A DNA stretch of 28,150 nt from a virus. Below are positions 12,255-19,898 of this stretch, one piece after another; position 1 is the first letter of the stretch; every line of letters begins with the position of its first letter. The translations under genes and the position numbers were made by a program. Where the stretch lies: positions 1 through 28,150 of the IMG/VR virus record IMGVR_UViG_3300035698_000926. One strand, given 5' to 3'. The notes below the pieces were generated by a model, which saw only the letters and a list, made by a program, of their open reading frames with translations, made no database searches and was not told where the DNA came from.

Positions 12255-13360
12255 AGGTAGGGTTCGCAACCGTAGACTGGTCACGCACCATGCAGGACGC
12301 TAACGGTGTCCCTGTAATGGGAGGCTCTGGACACATCCGCATCGGTCAGTACCTTCCTCATTTAACGATGGATCATGTGGTTGGTGCTCCAGCGTTCGAT
12401 TGGGACAAGGGGGTGTTTGGTGTTCACTTGTTAACGAACACTGAACAGTTCACCGACCCGAGCGATCTGCTTGTCACTGATACGACTGATGACGACTTCG
12501 TGTGGGACTGCGACATCATTTACCTTCAGCGCAACATGCATATCAGCATGCCTGACGCTATCATTGAGGCGCGCAGTAACGGCCAGATCGTCGTCAACGA
12601 CGTGGACGACTGGTACTGGGGCTTACACAAAGACAACCAGGCGTACTGGACTACAGATCCTGAACTGAACTGGGAGTACAATCGAGCACATTACAAGAAG
12701 GCACTTGAGGTTTCCAGCGCTGTGGTCGTGTCTACCCCGTTTTTGAGGGACCGGATCTCACAATGGAATCCCCGCACGTATACGCTAGAAAACCATATTG
12801 ACATTGAGAAGTTTAACGGTCAGCGCAGATTTACCGATGGCTCTACTGAGGAATTCGGCCGGGTAGGGTGGACTGGTTCTACTGCTCATCGTTCCGGCGA
12901 CCTTCGGGTGCTGCGGCCGTTCGCCCGACAGTTCGAATGGACTCACTTAGGACACCACGAAGATCATCCTTTCTTCACAGGAGTAGTAGGCATAGAGGAA
13001 GCGCATACGTTAGGTATGGCTGAGTACTCCGAGTATGCTAAGCGATTTGAGTTCGATATCGGGGTTGTGCCGTTGTCTAAGAACCCGTTCAATGATGCTA
13101 AGTCTGCTATCAAGGGCATGGAGTACGCTGCGGCCGGGGTGCCGTTTGTGGCTTCTGAAACCGATCAGTACAACCGTCTGAGAGATTTCTACCGTGTCGG
13201 CCTTACGGCACGCGGTACGCCTGATTGGATTCGCCGTTTGAAGCGATTGTCTGCGTCTCCATATTTGAGGGCTGAAGTGGCTGAAGAGAATTGGCACAAC
13301 TTGCAGCGACTAGACGTGTCCATTGGCGCTATCAAACTTAAGGATCTTCTGACTCCATGA
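12251..13360 (+). CDS. Glycosyltransferase, GT4/GT-B-like
   Basis: 369-residue protein starting MKVGFATVDWSRTMQDANG, with the GT-B arrangement: an N-terminal domain with a Gly-rich turn (GGSGHIRIGQYLP), VVSTPFLRDRISQW in the middle, RVGWTGSTAHRSGDL opening the second Rossmann domain, and KSAIKGMEYAAAGVPFVASET, the donor-binding C-terminal signature of GT4-type enzymes. It would transfer an activated sugar. Target unknown: modified phage DNA, virion protein or host surface. GGGAG lies 6 nt upstream of ATG 12251; a 14-codon longer start lacks support. ATGA overlaps at both ends place it inside the recombination operon. Confidence 0.78.
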   Translation: MKVGFATVDWSRTMQDANGVPVMGGSGHIRIGQYLPHLTMDHVVGAPAFDWDKGVFGVHLLTNTEQFTDPSDLLVTDTTDDDFVWDCDIIYLQRNMHISMPDAIIEARSNGQIVVNDVDDWYWGLHKDNQAYWTTDPELNWEYNRAHYKKALEVSSAVVVSTPFLRDRISQWNPRTYTLENHIDIEKFNGQRRFTDGSTEEFGRVGWTGSTAHRSGDLRVLRPFARQFEWTHLGHHEDHPFFTGVVGIEEAHTLGMAEYSEYAKRFEFDIGVVPLSKNPFNDAKSAIKGMEYAAAGVPFVASETDQYNRLRDFYRVGLTARGTPDWIRRLKRLSASPYLRAEVAEENWHNLQRLDVSIGAIKLKDLLTP

Positions 13361-13842
13361 AACGCACACCTCTTACCCGTAAGACTCCGATGAAGCGGAG
13401 CGACAAAGGTCTCAAGAAGACTGAATTGAAACGCGGCGGTCGGCTACGTCCGCGGTCCAAGAAGGCTGCTGCTAAGCACGTGGACCGCAAGAAGCTTGTG
13501 GCTGACCTGATGGATACGCACTCCACGTGTCAGGCGTGTGCTGCGTGGGCTACTTGGGACGGGGTGCCGTCTGGGCACCGGCCCCCTGTGGATGCCCACG
13601 AGATGGTGTTGCGGTCACAGGGAGGAGACATTCTGGATGAGAGAATCATTCTGTGCGTCTGCCGTCCGTGTCATTCGCGCATTGATGACACCCCGATTGA
13701 TGCGGAGCTACTAGGATTGTATTTGCGGAGCTACCATTACAAGGAAGAGCATATTGCGGAGGCGCATCGTGTTCGTGAGTCGTGGGCTAACGGTCAGCCT
13801 GACGAGCCGTTCTATTTCACAAAGGGGCCTGACGATGAGTGA
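13357..13842 (+). CDS. HNH endonuclease-like protein
   Basis: 161-residue protein. A long Lys/Arg-rich N-terminus (1-48; MKRTPLTRKTPMKR) probably binds DNA. The HNH-like zinc domain has C58-x2-C61 (CQAC), D79-A-H81 in VDAHEMVLRSQGG, and CVCRPCHSRI with Cys 102, Cys 105 and His 106. The central Asn of canonical HNH is replaced by Arg-Ile (LDERIILC). This layout matches basic HNH proteins common in phage recombination regions and placed next to RuvC-like resolvases. No intron or intein context is seen, so it is probably a genome-processing nuclease rather than a free-standing homing enzyme. Confidence 0.75.
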   Translation: MKRTPLTRKTPMKRSDKGLKKTELKRGGRLRPRSKKAAAKHVDRKKLVADLMDTHSTCQACAAWATWDGVPSGHRPPVDAHEMVLRSQGGDILDERIILCVCRPCHSRIDDTPIDAELLGLYLRSYHYKEEHIAEAHRVRESWANGQPDEPFYFTKGPDDE

Positions 13843-14368
13843 GAAACGCACGCAGCTTGTTGGGCTAGACATCAGCCTTACGTCCACGGGCATTGCTACG
13901 GAGGATGGTGAGTTCAATGTGTTCACTGTTCCGGCGAAGTTCAATCACCCTCAAGCTAGGTACGATTACATTTTAGGTGAGATCTTTAACCACGTGTGTA
14001 GTGAGTCCGTTGTGGCCATTGAGGGTTACGCTTTCGCTAAGCAATCCTCTCATGCTCACGCTCAAGGCGAACTGGGTGGAATTGTTCGTCGCTATCTGTG
14101 GCAGAACCAAATCCCATTTGTGGAAATTCCCCCTACCAGTTTGAAGAAGTTTGTTACTGGTAAGGGCAATTCTAACAAGACTGACATGGTGTCTTCGGTG
14201 ACTTTGCGCACGGGTCGCGAGTGGACCGGTAAGGGCGCTGACGATCGTGTAGATGCGTGGGGCCTGCGGCAGATGCTTATGGTGGCGTATCACGGTAGAG
14301 GTGATTATGATTGGCATGCAAAGAATCTTGAAGCCCTGGACAAACTAGACTTCACAGTATTAGGATAA
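13835..14368 (+). CDS. RuvC-like Holliday junction resolvase
   Basis: 177-residue RNase H-fold nuclease. Acidic catalytic positions are visible: Asp 12 in GLDISLTSTGIA, Glu 63 in VVAIEGYAF, and Asp 136/137 with Asp 140 in GADDRVDAWGL, in the order expected for RuvC. QGELGGIVRRYLW and GKGNSNKTDM fit the family's helix and DNA-binding loop. It would cleave four-way junctions formed by RecA/Rad52-type recombination or during replication before packaging. ATG 13835 overlaps the HNH gene by 8 nt. A longer start inside the HNH gene is rejected because it adds an unnatural Ser/Arg-rich leader. Confidence 0.87.
   Translation: MSEKRTQLVGLDISLTSTGIATEDGEFNVFTVPAKFNHPQARYDYILGEIFNHVCSESVVAIEGYAFAKQSSHAHAQGELGGIVRRYLWQNQIPFVEIPPTSLKKFVTGKGNSNKTDMVSSVTLRTGREWTGKGADDRVDAWGLRQMLMVAYHGRGDYDWHAKNLEALDKLDFTVLG
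14337..14366 (+). promoter_or_regulatory. Probable leaderless promoter for the 14373 gene
   Basis: TGGACA (14337-14342), 18-bp spacer, TAGGAT (14361-14366), then 6 nt (AAGGGT) to ATG 14373. The AAGGG is too close to the ATG for a ribosome-binding site. Slightly weaker -35 than its relatives. Confidence 0.55.
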
Positions 14369-14372
14369 GGGT

Positions 14373-14759
14373 ATGAACAGTAGAAGAGAAGGTTGGGACG
14401 AGTGGCAGCCAAATGAGAACCGGACTCGAAACGCGCCTATCACTCAGACTGATGTTGAAGCAAACATTCTGGCTCTGACAAAGCAGTTGGATGAAGAGAC
14501 TACGGCGTACGAGACGCTTACGGTTGATCATGCCGAGAAGGAAGCTGACTACAAGAAGGCATGGTTCACAGAGTACTTGAGCGCCCAGGGTGCTGTTAAG
14601 GAACGTGAGTCTATGGCTGGCTACAAGAACGCCGACCTGTATCGTGAGGCTCAGATTGCTGAGGCTTTGATGAAGGCTAAGCGGGAACGTTTGCGCGCTA
14701 TCTGCACATCTCTTGATTCTTTACGCACTATTGCAGCTAACGTGAGGGCACAGACATAA
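14373..14759 (+). CDS. Unknown coiled-coil-like protein (128 aa)
   Basis: Starts MNSRREGWDEWQPNENR. Residues 27-120 are strongly helical and charged with heptad-like spacing (TDVEANILALTKQLDEETT, LMKAKRERLRAICTSLDSL), suggesting a helical hairpin or coiled coil. No catalytic motif. Its stop overlaps the next start (TAATG). Not recognised beyond resemblance to short helical proteins near phage replication genes. Confidence 0.68.
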   Translation: MNSRREGWDEWQPNENRTRNAPITQTDVEANILALTKQLDEETTAYETLTVDHAEKEADYKKAWFTEYLSAQGAVKERESMAGYKNADLYREAQIAEALMKAKRERLRAICTSLDSLRTIAANVRAQT

Positions 14760-15064
14760 TGGGAATCTACCGTAAACTGCCAGTCGAGATTGAAGCATAT
14801 CGGCTTCCTCCTGGCATGAATGACGACTGTGCGCATCAGGCATTTGTGCTCTCGTGGATGATGGGTCACGATTCGTCTATTATCCCCGGTGAGACCATCA
14901 CTGTAGGAGAAGAGGGCTGGGACATCACGACGCTTGAAGGCGTCATGCGTGCCGACTATGGCGATTGGATTATTAAGGAACCGTTCCCGACTGGCGATCG
15001 GACGTTCTACCCATGCAAGACTGGCATTTTCGAAGCGACCTACGAAGAGGTTTTAATCAGATGA
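14759..15064 (+). CDS. Conserved phage protein with GDWII...YPCK...F...TYE signature
   Basis: 101-residue protein. It begins YRKLPVEIEAYRL and ends GDWIIKEPFPTGDRTFYPC then KTGIFEATYEEV. Small phage proteins with the pattern YRKkPv.IeA ... T.eG ... GD(Y/W)II.G..GE.YPCKPDIF..TYE are widespread in phages of many hosts and have no established biochemical function. The central ITVGEEGWDITTLEGVM fits the beta-strand before the GDWI turn. It is coupled to both neighbours by overlaps. Confidence 0.75.
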   Translation: MGIYRKLPVEIEAYRLPPGMNDDCAHQAFVLSWMMGHDSSIIPGETITVGEEGWDITTLEGVMRADYGDWIIKEPFPTGDRTFYPCKTGIFEATYEEVLIR

Positions 15065-15219
15065 GTCAGACGTATCCGCCCGGATCTCATATCCCAGGTA
15101 AGGAATCAAAGTGCTCGTGGACCAAGGTGCTGAACCAAGGCAACGAGTGGGTCTGTAACCACGGTTGGACGAGTCTCGGCCACCCCAATGGGTACTGTGA
15201 CCAAGGGTGTTGCCGATGA
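15061..15219 (+). CDS. Small Cys-rich protein (52 aa)
   Basis: Starts MSQTYPPGSHIPGKESKCSW and has five Cys (including terminal C-x3-CC) plus two His, spaced as in a possible zinc-binding microdomain. ATGA overlaps with both neighbours show it is translated as part of the chain. Function unknown. Confidence 0.6.
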   Translation: MSQTYPPGSHIPGKESKCSWTKVLNQGNEWVCNHGWTSLGHPNGYCDQGCCR

Positions 15220-16016
15220 GTGAGCACCAGATTGCTGAAGCTCTTATAGAGCTTGCTGTGCCTGTGGAAGCGTTGACGCATCTACCCGGCAACCCGCGAC
15301 GTTCCGACATCGACGCTATCGCAGAATCGTTTATCGAGTTCGGTCAGCTAGACGCCATCATTTGCGTGCGCGACGGAGACGACATAGTTGTGCTATCAGG
15401 CAACCATCAACTCAAGGCAGCGCGCGACGTTCTCAAGTGGACACACATAGCGGCAGCGGTCCACGATCATTTAACCCCCGAACAAGCTATGGCTTTTGCT
15501 GCGCTTGATAACAACTGGCACAACGTAGGCGATATTGACGAGACTCTTCAGTATGAACTGATTGAGGCGGCTGGAGATAGTGCCCACACTACGTTCGATG
15601 CTGTGGGTTGGGATGACTTCGCTATTGCTGCTATGGAGAATTCTGCGGTCCTTGACGCTATCCAAGAGTCGGTGGATCACAATTCGAATTCGGGATGGAA
15701 CGCTCCCGTCATGGCTCCACTAATCGATCCGGATGCACCGCCCAGGAACATTCCGGATGATGCTACGCCCGAAGAGGCAGCCGTTGGGTTTGAGCCGCAG
15801 GTAGATACGAACACGATTGTAACGCAGGGATCTCCTTCCACGTCTAGGTCGGGTTCGTCTAACGCTGTGATGCAGTACACGTTGGCATTCGATGGCCCTG
15901 AACAGCAGACCACATGGTACGCTTTCTTGCGGTTCATCAAGGAGTCTGCGGTGTATGAGGGCGCTACGACGGCCGAGCAGTTGATTGCGTTTATTGAGGC
16001 GCATTCTGAGGTTTGA
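15216..16016 (+). CDS. ParB/sulfiredoxin-like domain protein
   Basis: 266-residue protein. The N-terminal ParB-like domain (about 14-105) has VPVEALTHLPGNPRRSD, FGQLDAIICVRDGD and SGNHQLKAARDV, the latter corresponding to the GxHRxxAA signature of the ParB/Srx fold. The following AFAALDNNWHNVGDID resembles ParB-like phage proteins linked to DNA methylation or nuclease functions. The C-terminal half is a Pro/Ser/Asp-rich linker (about 155-215) and a small helical domain. No HTH centromere-binding domain, so it is not a partition ParB; NTP binding or nuclease activity are the plausible roles. One of two ParB-fold proteins in the window. Confidence 0.75.
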   Translation: MSEHQIAEALIELAVPVEALTHLPGNPRRSDIDAIAESFIEFGQLDAIICVRDGDDIVVLSGNHQLKAARDVLKWTHIAAAVHDHLTPEQAMAFAALDNNWHNVGDIDETLQYELIEAAGDSAHTTFDAVGWDDFAIAAMENSAVLDAIQESVDHNSNSGWNAPVMAPLIDPDAPPRNIPDDATPEEAAVGFEPQVDTNTIVTQGSPSTSRSGSSNAVMQYTLAFDGPEQQTTWYAFLRFIKESAVYEGATTAEQLIAFIEAHSEV

Positions 16017-16041
16017 CATAGGCGCTGACTCGTGCTAGAGT
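16013..16041 (+). promoter_or_regulatory. Leaderless promoter of the Rnl5-type ligase
   Basis: TTGACA (16013-16018), 17-bp spacer, TAGAGT (16036-16041), then 7 nt to ATG 16049. The TGA stop of the upstream gene forms part of the -35 box. Confidence 0.8.
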
Positions 16042-16048
16042 TTCTAGT

Positions 16049-17146
16049 ATGAGAGCACTTGTTTCTGTCCGTACTGTAGATTCTGTCCATCCCATTGAGG
16101 GGGCCGACGCTATTGAGCGCGCCCGTGTGGGCGGCTGGGACGTGGTGGTTAAGAAGGAAGAGAATTACAAGCCCGGCGATTTGACTATCTTCTTCGAAAT
16201 CGATGCTGCCCTTCCGTTGGATGGGTTCTTCGGGTTCTTGGCTAACCGGTCTCCGAAGCGTAACGTGAATGACAAGACTTGCCATGTGGTTCGTACTGCG
16301 AAGCTGCGGGGGGTTGTGTCGCAGGGTCTCATGGTGCTGCCCAAGGATCTGTTCCCGTACCGCCTTGAAACCGACGACGATGAACCTTGGCTTGTAGAGG
16401 GCAAGGATCTCACAGCGCTGATGTTTGAGCAGTACGGCGTCACCAAGTACGAGGCTCCCCTTCCTGGGCAAGCTGGCGGCACCACGCCTAAGGGTAACTT
16501 CCCGAATGAGCTTGTTCGTAAGACTGACTCCGAGCGAGTTCAGAATCTCGGCAACCCTTGGGGTAAGGTTCCTTCCCACGAGGTTAAGGAAGGGGACAGA
16601 GAACGGGTCCGAGAAATGTATAGTGTGTGGGACGAAATACAGAAGCACAAATGGATTGCTTCCGAGAAGATTGACGGAACGTCCGTTACGTTCATTAACA
16701 CCATCGACGGGCTGATTGTTTGCTCGCGCAACTGGATGCTTAACGACGGCGAAAATCTGTACTGGAACATGGCTCGCGAGCACGAGCTAGCGGACTTTAT
16801 GCCCATCGACACGTACGTGCAGGGTGAGATCTATGGCGAGGGAATCCAGAAGAACCGCCTGGGAGTCAAGGGTGTCCATCTGGGCGTCTTTGCCAGCGGC
16901 TTCGTGCACGGTAAGGACGGCGATTGGGTCGATCTAACTTTGCCGTGGGTTCCTGCCTATGACCTAGTTCTTCCTGCCACGATTGATGAGGCAGTGGAGC
17001 AGGCTAACGGTATCAAGTCCAAGATTTCTAAGGACCGTCTCGCTGAGGGCATTGTGTGGTGGACTACTTCTCCTATCATTGGTCTTGGGGATCGTCCGAA
17101 CTTTAAGGCTATTAGCAACAAGTATCTGTTGAAGGAGAAGGATTGA
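16049..17146 (+). CDS. DraRnl/Rnl5-type RNA ligase
   Basis: 365-residue ATP-dependent RNA ligase of the Deinococcus DraRnl (Rnl5) type. It carries an N-terminal OB-like module (1-130; GGWDVVVKKEENYKPGDL) ahead of the nucleotidyltransferase domain, as in DraRnl. Motif I is SEKIDGTS with Lys 207 as adenylated residue. SRNW (226-229), VQGEIYGEGI (257-266), EGIVWW and FKAISNKYLLK supply motifs III, IV and V. DraRnl seals 3'-OH/5'-phosphate RNA nicks in duplexes. This is a second RNA ligase of a different family from the Rnl1-like enzyme at 4675-5814, under its own leaderless promoter and away from the kinase. Confidence 0.87.
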   Translation: MRALVSVRTVDSVHPIEGADAIERARVGGWDVVVKKEENYKPGDLTIFFEIDAALPLDGFFGFLANRSPKRNVNDKTCHVVRTAKLRGVVSQGLMVLPKDLFPYRLETDDDEPWLVEGKDLTALMFEQYGVTKYEAPLPGQAGGTTPKGNFPNELVRKTDSERVQNLGNPWGKVPSHEVKEGDRERVREMYSVWDEIQKHKWIASEKIDGTSVTFINTIDGLIVCSRNWMLNDGENLYWNMAREHELADFMPIDTYVQGEIYGEGIQKNRLGVKGVHLGVFASGFVHGKDGDWVDLTLPWVPAYDLVLPATIDEAVEQANGIKSKISKDRLAEGIVWWTTSPIIGLGDRPNFKAISNKYLLKEKD

Positions 17147-17394
17147 TGAGCGAATGGTCTGGTACTACTGAGTACAGTAGGGTTCAGTTTGATGACGGCA
17201 TGGTGTTGTGGTCTGTGAAGTTCATTCCCGTGAATACGGATCCGATGTGGAGTCAGGTGAATGGTCCTGGGTCGGGTGCTGATCCGGCTGGATGGGAGCG
17301 GCATGTTGCTCTGGAGGCAGCGCACGTGAAGTGTGCGGCTGCGTACGGTCCAGTCATCGTAGAGGGGTTTGTTGAGGAACGAGATGGGGTTTAG
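17146..17394 (+). CDS. Unknown protein (82 aa)
   Basis: Starts MSEWSGTTEYSRVQF, acidic with several Trp and alternating strands (GMVLWSVKFIPVN). No recognised family. ATG 17146 shares a base with the ligase stop (TGATG), and GGAGAAGG lies just upstream inside the ligase gene. Confidence 0.6.
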   Translation: MSEWSGTTEYSRVQFDDGMVLWSVKFIPVNTDPMWSQVNGPGSGADPAGWERHVALEAAHVKCAAAYGPVIVEGFVEERDGV

Positions 17395-17746
17395 CGCTAG
17401 TGGGAACGTCGGGTACGGCGTGCTCCTTCCAGAAGAGTGGAGCGATAATGATTCTGTCTTCGATCCGTTCGGCCCAGGCATGGAAGAGGAGCTTGAGGAA
17501 TTAGGCGTCGAGTGGGATTTCACGGGCGACTGTACCCGTCGCAGCTCGTATACCTGTGGACTTCTCCTTGTCACAGATAGCCTCGTTGATCCCATTACGG
17601 TGTATGCGGGCCATGCTCCAAAGGTTGATATCACTTCAATGGCTGCGCGCGAGTTCAACTATCACGACACTATTCGTGCGGCGTTGAAGATCGTTCCACA
17701 TTTCGATGCTGAGCCGGGATGGCTCATGTACGTAAAGTACGGGTAA
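17384..17746 (+). CDS. Unknown acidic protein (120 aa)
   Basis: Starts MGFSASGNVGYGVLLPEEW. Acidic centre (MEEELEELGVEWDF), two Cys and a mixed alpha/beta C-terminus. ATG 17384 is chosen because GAGG lies 6 nt upstream; a TTG at 17369 is less likely. It overlaps the preceding gene by 11 nt. Not recognised. Confidence 0.6.
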   Translation: MGFSASGNVGYGVLLPEEWSDNDSVFDPFGPGMEEELEELGVEWDFTGDCTRRSSYTCGLLLVTDSLVDPITVYAGHAPKVDITSMAAREFNYHDTIRAALKIVPHFDAEPGWLMYVKYG

Positions 17747-17783
17747 GGGGCCAAACACCCACTCGTGTGGATAGCAGAACAGT

Positions 17784-17812
17784 TTGACTAGGAAGCGTAT
17801 CCGCACTAGGAT
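17784..17812 (+). promoter_or_regulatory. Promoter of the PAPS-reductase-like/ParB-like pair
   Basis: TTGACT (17784-17789), 17-bp spacer, TAGGAT (17807-17812). Unlike its relatives it leaves a leader of about 38 nt containing GGAGAAGG directly before ATG 17857, so this operon uses ordinary Shine-Dalgarno initiation. Confidence 0.75.
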
Positions 17813-17856
17813 TATAGAAGGACTAGTGAAAGGATAGTAAAATCGCCCGGAGAAGG

Positions 17857-18996
17857 ATGTTCCTTGACATTGATGTCGTGGAAGCCGCTCGTCAACGAAT
17901 CCGCCACGTGTACGACACGTTCGATACTGTGTGTGTTCAGTTCTCTGGCGGTAAAGACTCAACAGCGTGCCTGTATCTCGCTAAAGAGGTACACGAGGAG
18001 CGCGGGCTTGGGCCTGTCAAAGTCATCTTCCGAGACGAAGAGATGCTGTCCCCATCCGTGCTTGAGTACGTCACCGAGGTTTCCAATTACGATTGGGTAG
18101 ACATGGAATGGTACTGTCTTCCTCAAGGACAAGAGATTTGGGTTCTGGGCCGTCGCGAGTACACGATGCTGTGGTCTAAGCAACGCGAATCCGAGGGCCG
18201 GTTGTTCCGCCCCATTCCCGAAGGCGCTATCACGGCCGAATCGTTCGGCATTGATCCCACGAAGCCTATCCCACAGCCCATCGACTACTACACAATGCAA
18301 GGCAAGGAAGGCATGACGGCGTTCATTACGGGCGTGCGTGCAGCCGAATCTATGATCCGTCATCGCACTGTGGTGCAGAAGTTGTCTGAGAATTACATAA
18401 ACCGACCGTATCGTCTTTCTAAGAAGATCCCGATGCGGTTTGCGAAGATCATCTACGATTGGAACGTGAACGATGTCTACAAATTCATTTCGGAAGAGCA
18501 TGGCGCTTCTTACTGTGCATTCTATGACTATGCTGCGATGGGTGGAGCTAATCAGCGCGTCGGCATCCCGCTTCATTCAGTTGCATCTAGGCGAATTGGC
18601 GATGTGGTTCGTACAGAGCCTGAATTCTACGATCGTCTAGTTGAGTGCTTCCCTCAGATTGAGGCGCAGCGTCGTTTGTGGCCCGAGTTTGATATTGAGG
18701 CTCTGATTCAGTCGTATGCAGCGGACGGCTGGGATGGAGTCCGTGATTGTGTTGATGACAACATGTTGACGGATGGGATCCACCGCGAGGCGATGGCGTT
18801 CGTTGATAAGTGGCGTAAGAAGTATGTGCTTGATAAGCACAGTTACCCCATTGACAACTTGATCCGAACATTGATTCTAAATGAGTTCCATCACACAGCA
18901 CCTACCCCTGTTGGTGGTAAGACCAGAGCACACACTGTTCGCATGCAGGCTCTTGCCGATGCTGACAGCCTAGACATACAGGATGACACCAGATGA
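17857..18996 (+). CDS. PAPS reductase-like PP-loop protein (IbrA-like)
   Basis: 379-residue protein of the adenine-nucleotide alpha-hydrolase fold. The PP-loop SGGKDST (30-36) binds ATP or PAPS pyrophosphate. The next strand gives VKVIFRDEEMLSP. Further on are FITGVRAAESMIRHR, matching the G-x-R-x-x-E-S segment of PAPS reductase relatives, then IIYDWNVNDVYKFI. It is longer than classical CysH and lacks the C-terminal ECG(L)H Cys. Length and pairing with a ParB-fold gene resemble IbrA, and DndC belongs to the same superfamily. The chemistry in phages is unknown; sulfur or nucleotide transfer and DNA modification are possibilities. ATGA overlap with the next gene. Confidence 0.82.
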   Translation: MFLDIDVVEAARQRIRHVYDTFDTVCVQFSGGKDSTACLYLAKEVHEERGLGPVKVIFRDEEMLSPSVLEYVTEVSNYDWVDMEWYCLPQGQEIWVLGRREYTMLWSKQRESEGRLFRPIPEGAITAESFGIDPTKPIPQPIDYYTMQGKEGMTAFITGVRAAESMIRHRTVVQKLSENYINRPYRLSKKIPMRFAKIIYDWNVNDVYKFISEEHGASYCAFYDYAAMGGANQRVGIPLHSVASRRIGDVVRTEPEFYDRLVECFPQIEAQRRLWPEFDIEALIQSYAADGWDGVRDCVDDNMLTDGIHREAMAFVDKWRKKYVLDKHSYPIDNLIRTLILNEFHHTAPTPVGGKTRAHTVRMQALADADSLDIQDDTR

Positions 18997-19526
18997 CAAG
19001 ATCCACGTACGAAGCAGTAATAGCGACTATTGTTCCATCACCGTGGAGCAGCACGTACACCCTCAAGCCTGACATTCGTCAGATTGAGGCGTCGATTAAG
19101 CAACATGGTGTGATGGCTCCTGTCGTTCTCCGTGGTGACGATCTTACTATCATTGATGGGCATACTCGTGTCAACATTGCGCACAAGTTGGGGTGGGATA
19201 CGATCTGGGCTGTGCACGCTGACGTGGACGAGATTGATGCCATGATCCTTCATCTTAGAATGAACCGTAACCGCGGCGATGCCGTGGCGCGCCGCGTGTC
19301 AGTGATTCTGCGTCGTATTTTGGCAGCTAACCGTTTCGATCCTAACGAGTTACGTTTGTCTCTTGGCATGACTAAGGACGAGTTCGATGTGCTGGCGGAT
19401 GGCACGATTTTGAAGCACCGCAAGATTGCTACCGCTGAGTATTCGGCGGCGTGGGTGCCTTTCGAAACGGATACGGGCGAGGATATTCGTATCGAGCGAC
19501 CCACGGGCAAGAAGGAACAAGTCTAA
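18993..19526 (+). CDS. ParB-like domain protein (IbrB-like)
   Basis: 177-residue ParB/Srx-fold protein: KPDIRQIEASIKQHGVMAPV, then TIIDGHTRVNIAHKLGWDTI, where DGHTR (55-59) is the conserved nucleotide-binding signature also related to the DGQHR motif of DndB-like proteins. The C-terminal half is basic and helical (RRVSVILRRILAANRFDPNELR). It directly follows the PP-loop gene with an ATGA overlap, the same order as IbrA-IbrB. A functional pair is therefore inferred. What the pair does is not established; in E. coli IbrA/IbrB are reported as regulators of eib immunoglobulin-binding genes. Confidence 0.78.
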   Translation: MTRSTYEAVIATIVPSPWSSTYTLKPDIRQIEASIKQHGVMAPVVLRGDDLTIIDGHTRVNIAHKLGWDTIWAVHADVDEIDAMILHLRMNRNRGDAVARRVSVILRRILAANRFDPNELRLSLGMTKDEFDVLADGTILKHRKIATAEYSAAWVPFETDTGEDIRIERPTGKKEQV

Positions 19527-19527
19527 G

Positions 19528-19556
19528 TTGACTAGGATGTGGGACTGTGCTATAGT
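19528..19556 (+). promoter_or_regulatory. Leaderless promoter for the 19563 gene
   Basis: TTGACT (19528-19533), 17-bp spacer, TATAGT (19551-19556), then 6 nt to ATG 19563. Confidence 0.78.
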
Positions 19557-19562
19557 TCCGAC

Positions 19563-19898
19563 ATGATCGATAACACTTGGAAGTCCGAAGATAGAGGCGA
19601 GCGCACACCGTGGGGCACTGTTACTCACGACGATCACGAGATGGATCTTGTTCTTGTGCATCACCCGTCAAGCGCGTGTGAGGGCAATCATTGCAGTCTC
19701 CACAATCCTTCCGATCATCACATGGTCGATTGGGCGCTGAACTGGCGTGGTGACCGTGGCCTGATGGAACGTATCTGTCCACACGGCATAGGTCATCCGG
19801 ACCCTGACGACATTGCATACAAGGAACGAAACGATCTTCCAGATAGCGAAGGCATCCACGGATGCGATGGCTGTTGTGCACGATGGGATGGAGAGTAA
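19563..19898 (+). CDS. Cys/His-rich phage protein (111 aa)
   Basis: Starts MIDNTWKSEDRGERTPWG. Contains HHPSSACEGNHCSLHNPSDHH, WALNWRGDRGLMERICPHGIGHPDPDD and GCDGCCARW, with seven Cys and numerous His, which strongly suggests one or two metal sites. The combination NPSDHHM-x-DW and ERICPHGIGHPDPD looks like a conserved actinophage signature, but no function is known to me. The ATG is placed at the predicted transcription start, with no ribosome-binding site. Its stop shares a base with the next start (TAATG). Confidence 0.72.
   Translation: MIDNTWKSEDRGERTPWGTVTHDDHEMDLVLVHHPSSACEGNHCSLHNPSDHHMVDWALNWRGDRGLMERICPHGIGHPDPDDIAYKERNDLPDSEGIHGCDGCCARWDGE

Noticed and set aside
13357-13842. HNH gene as a homing endonuclease in an intron or intein
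   Set aside because: Neighbouring genes are intact and joined by stop-start overlaps, with no sign of an interrupted gene.
15677-16783. Long leftward open frame (368 codons) opposite the ParB-like and Rnl5 genes
   Set aside because: Antisense to two genes with recognisable motifs and without a start context; a shadow frame.
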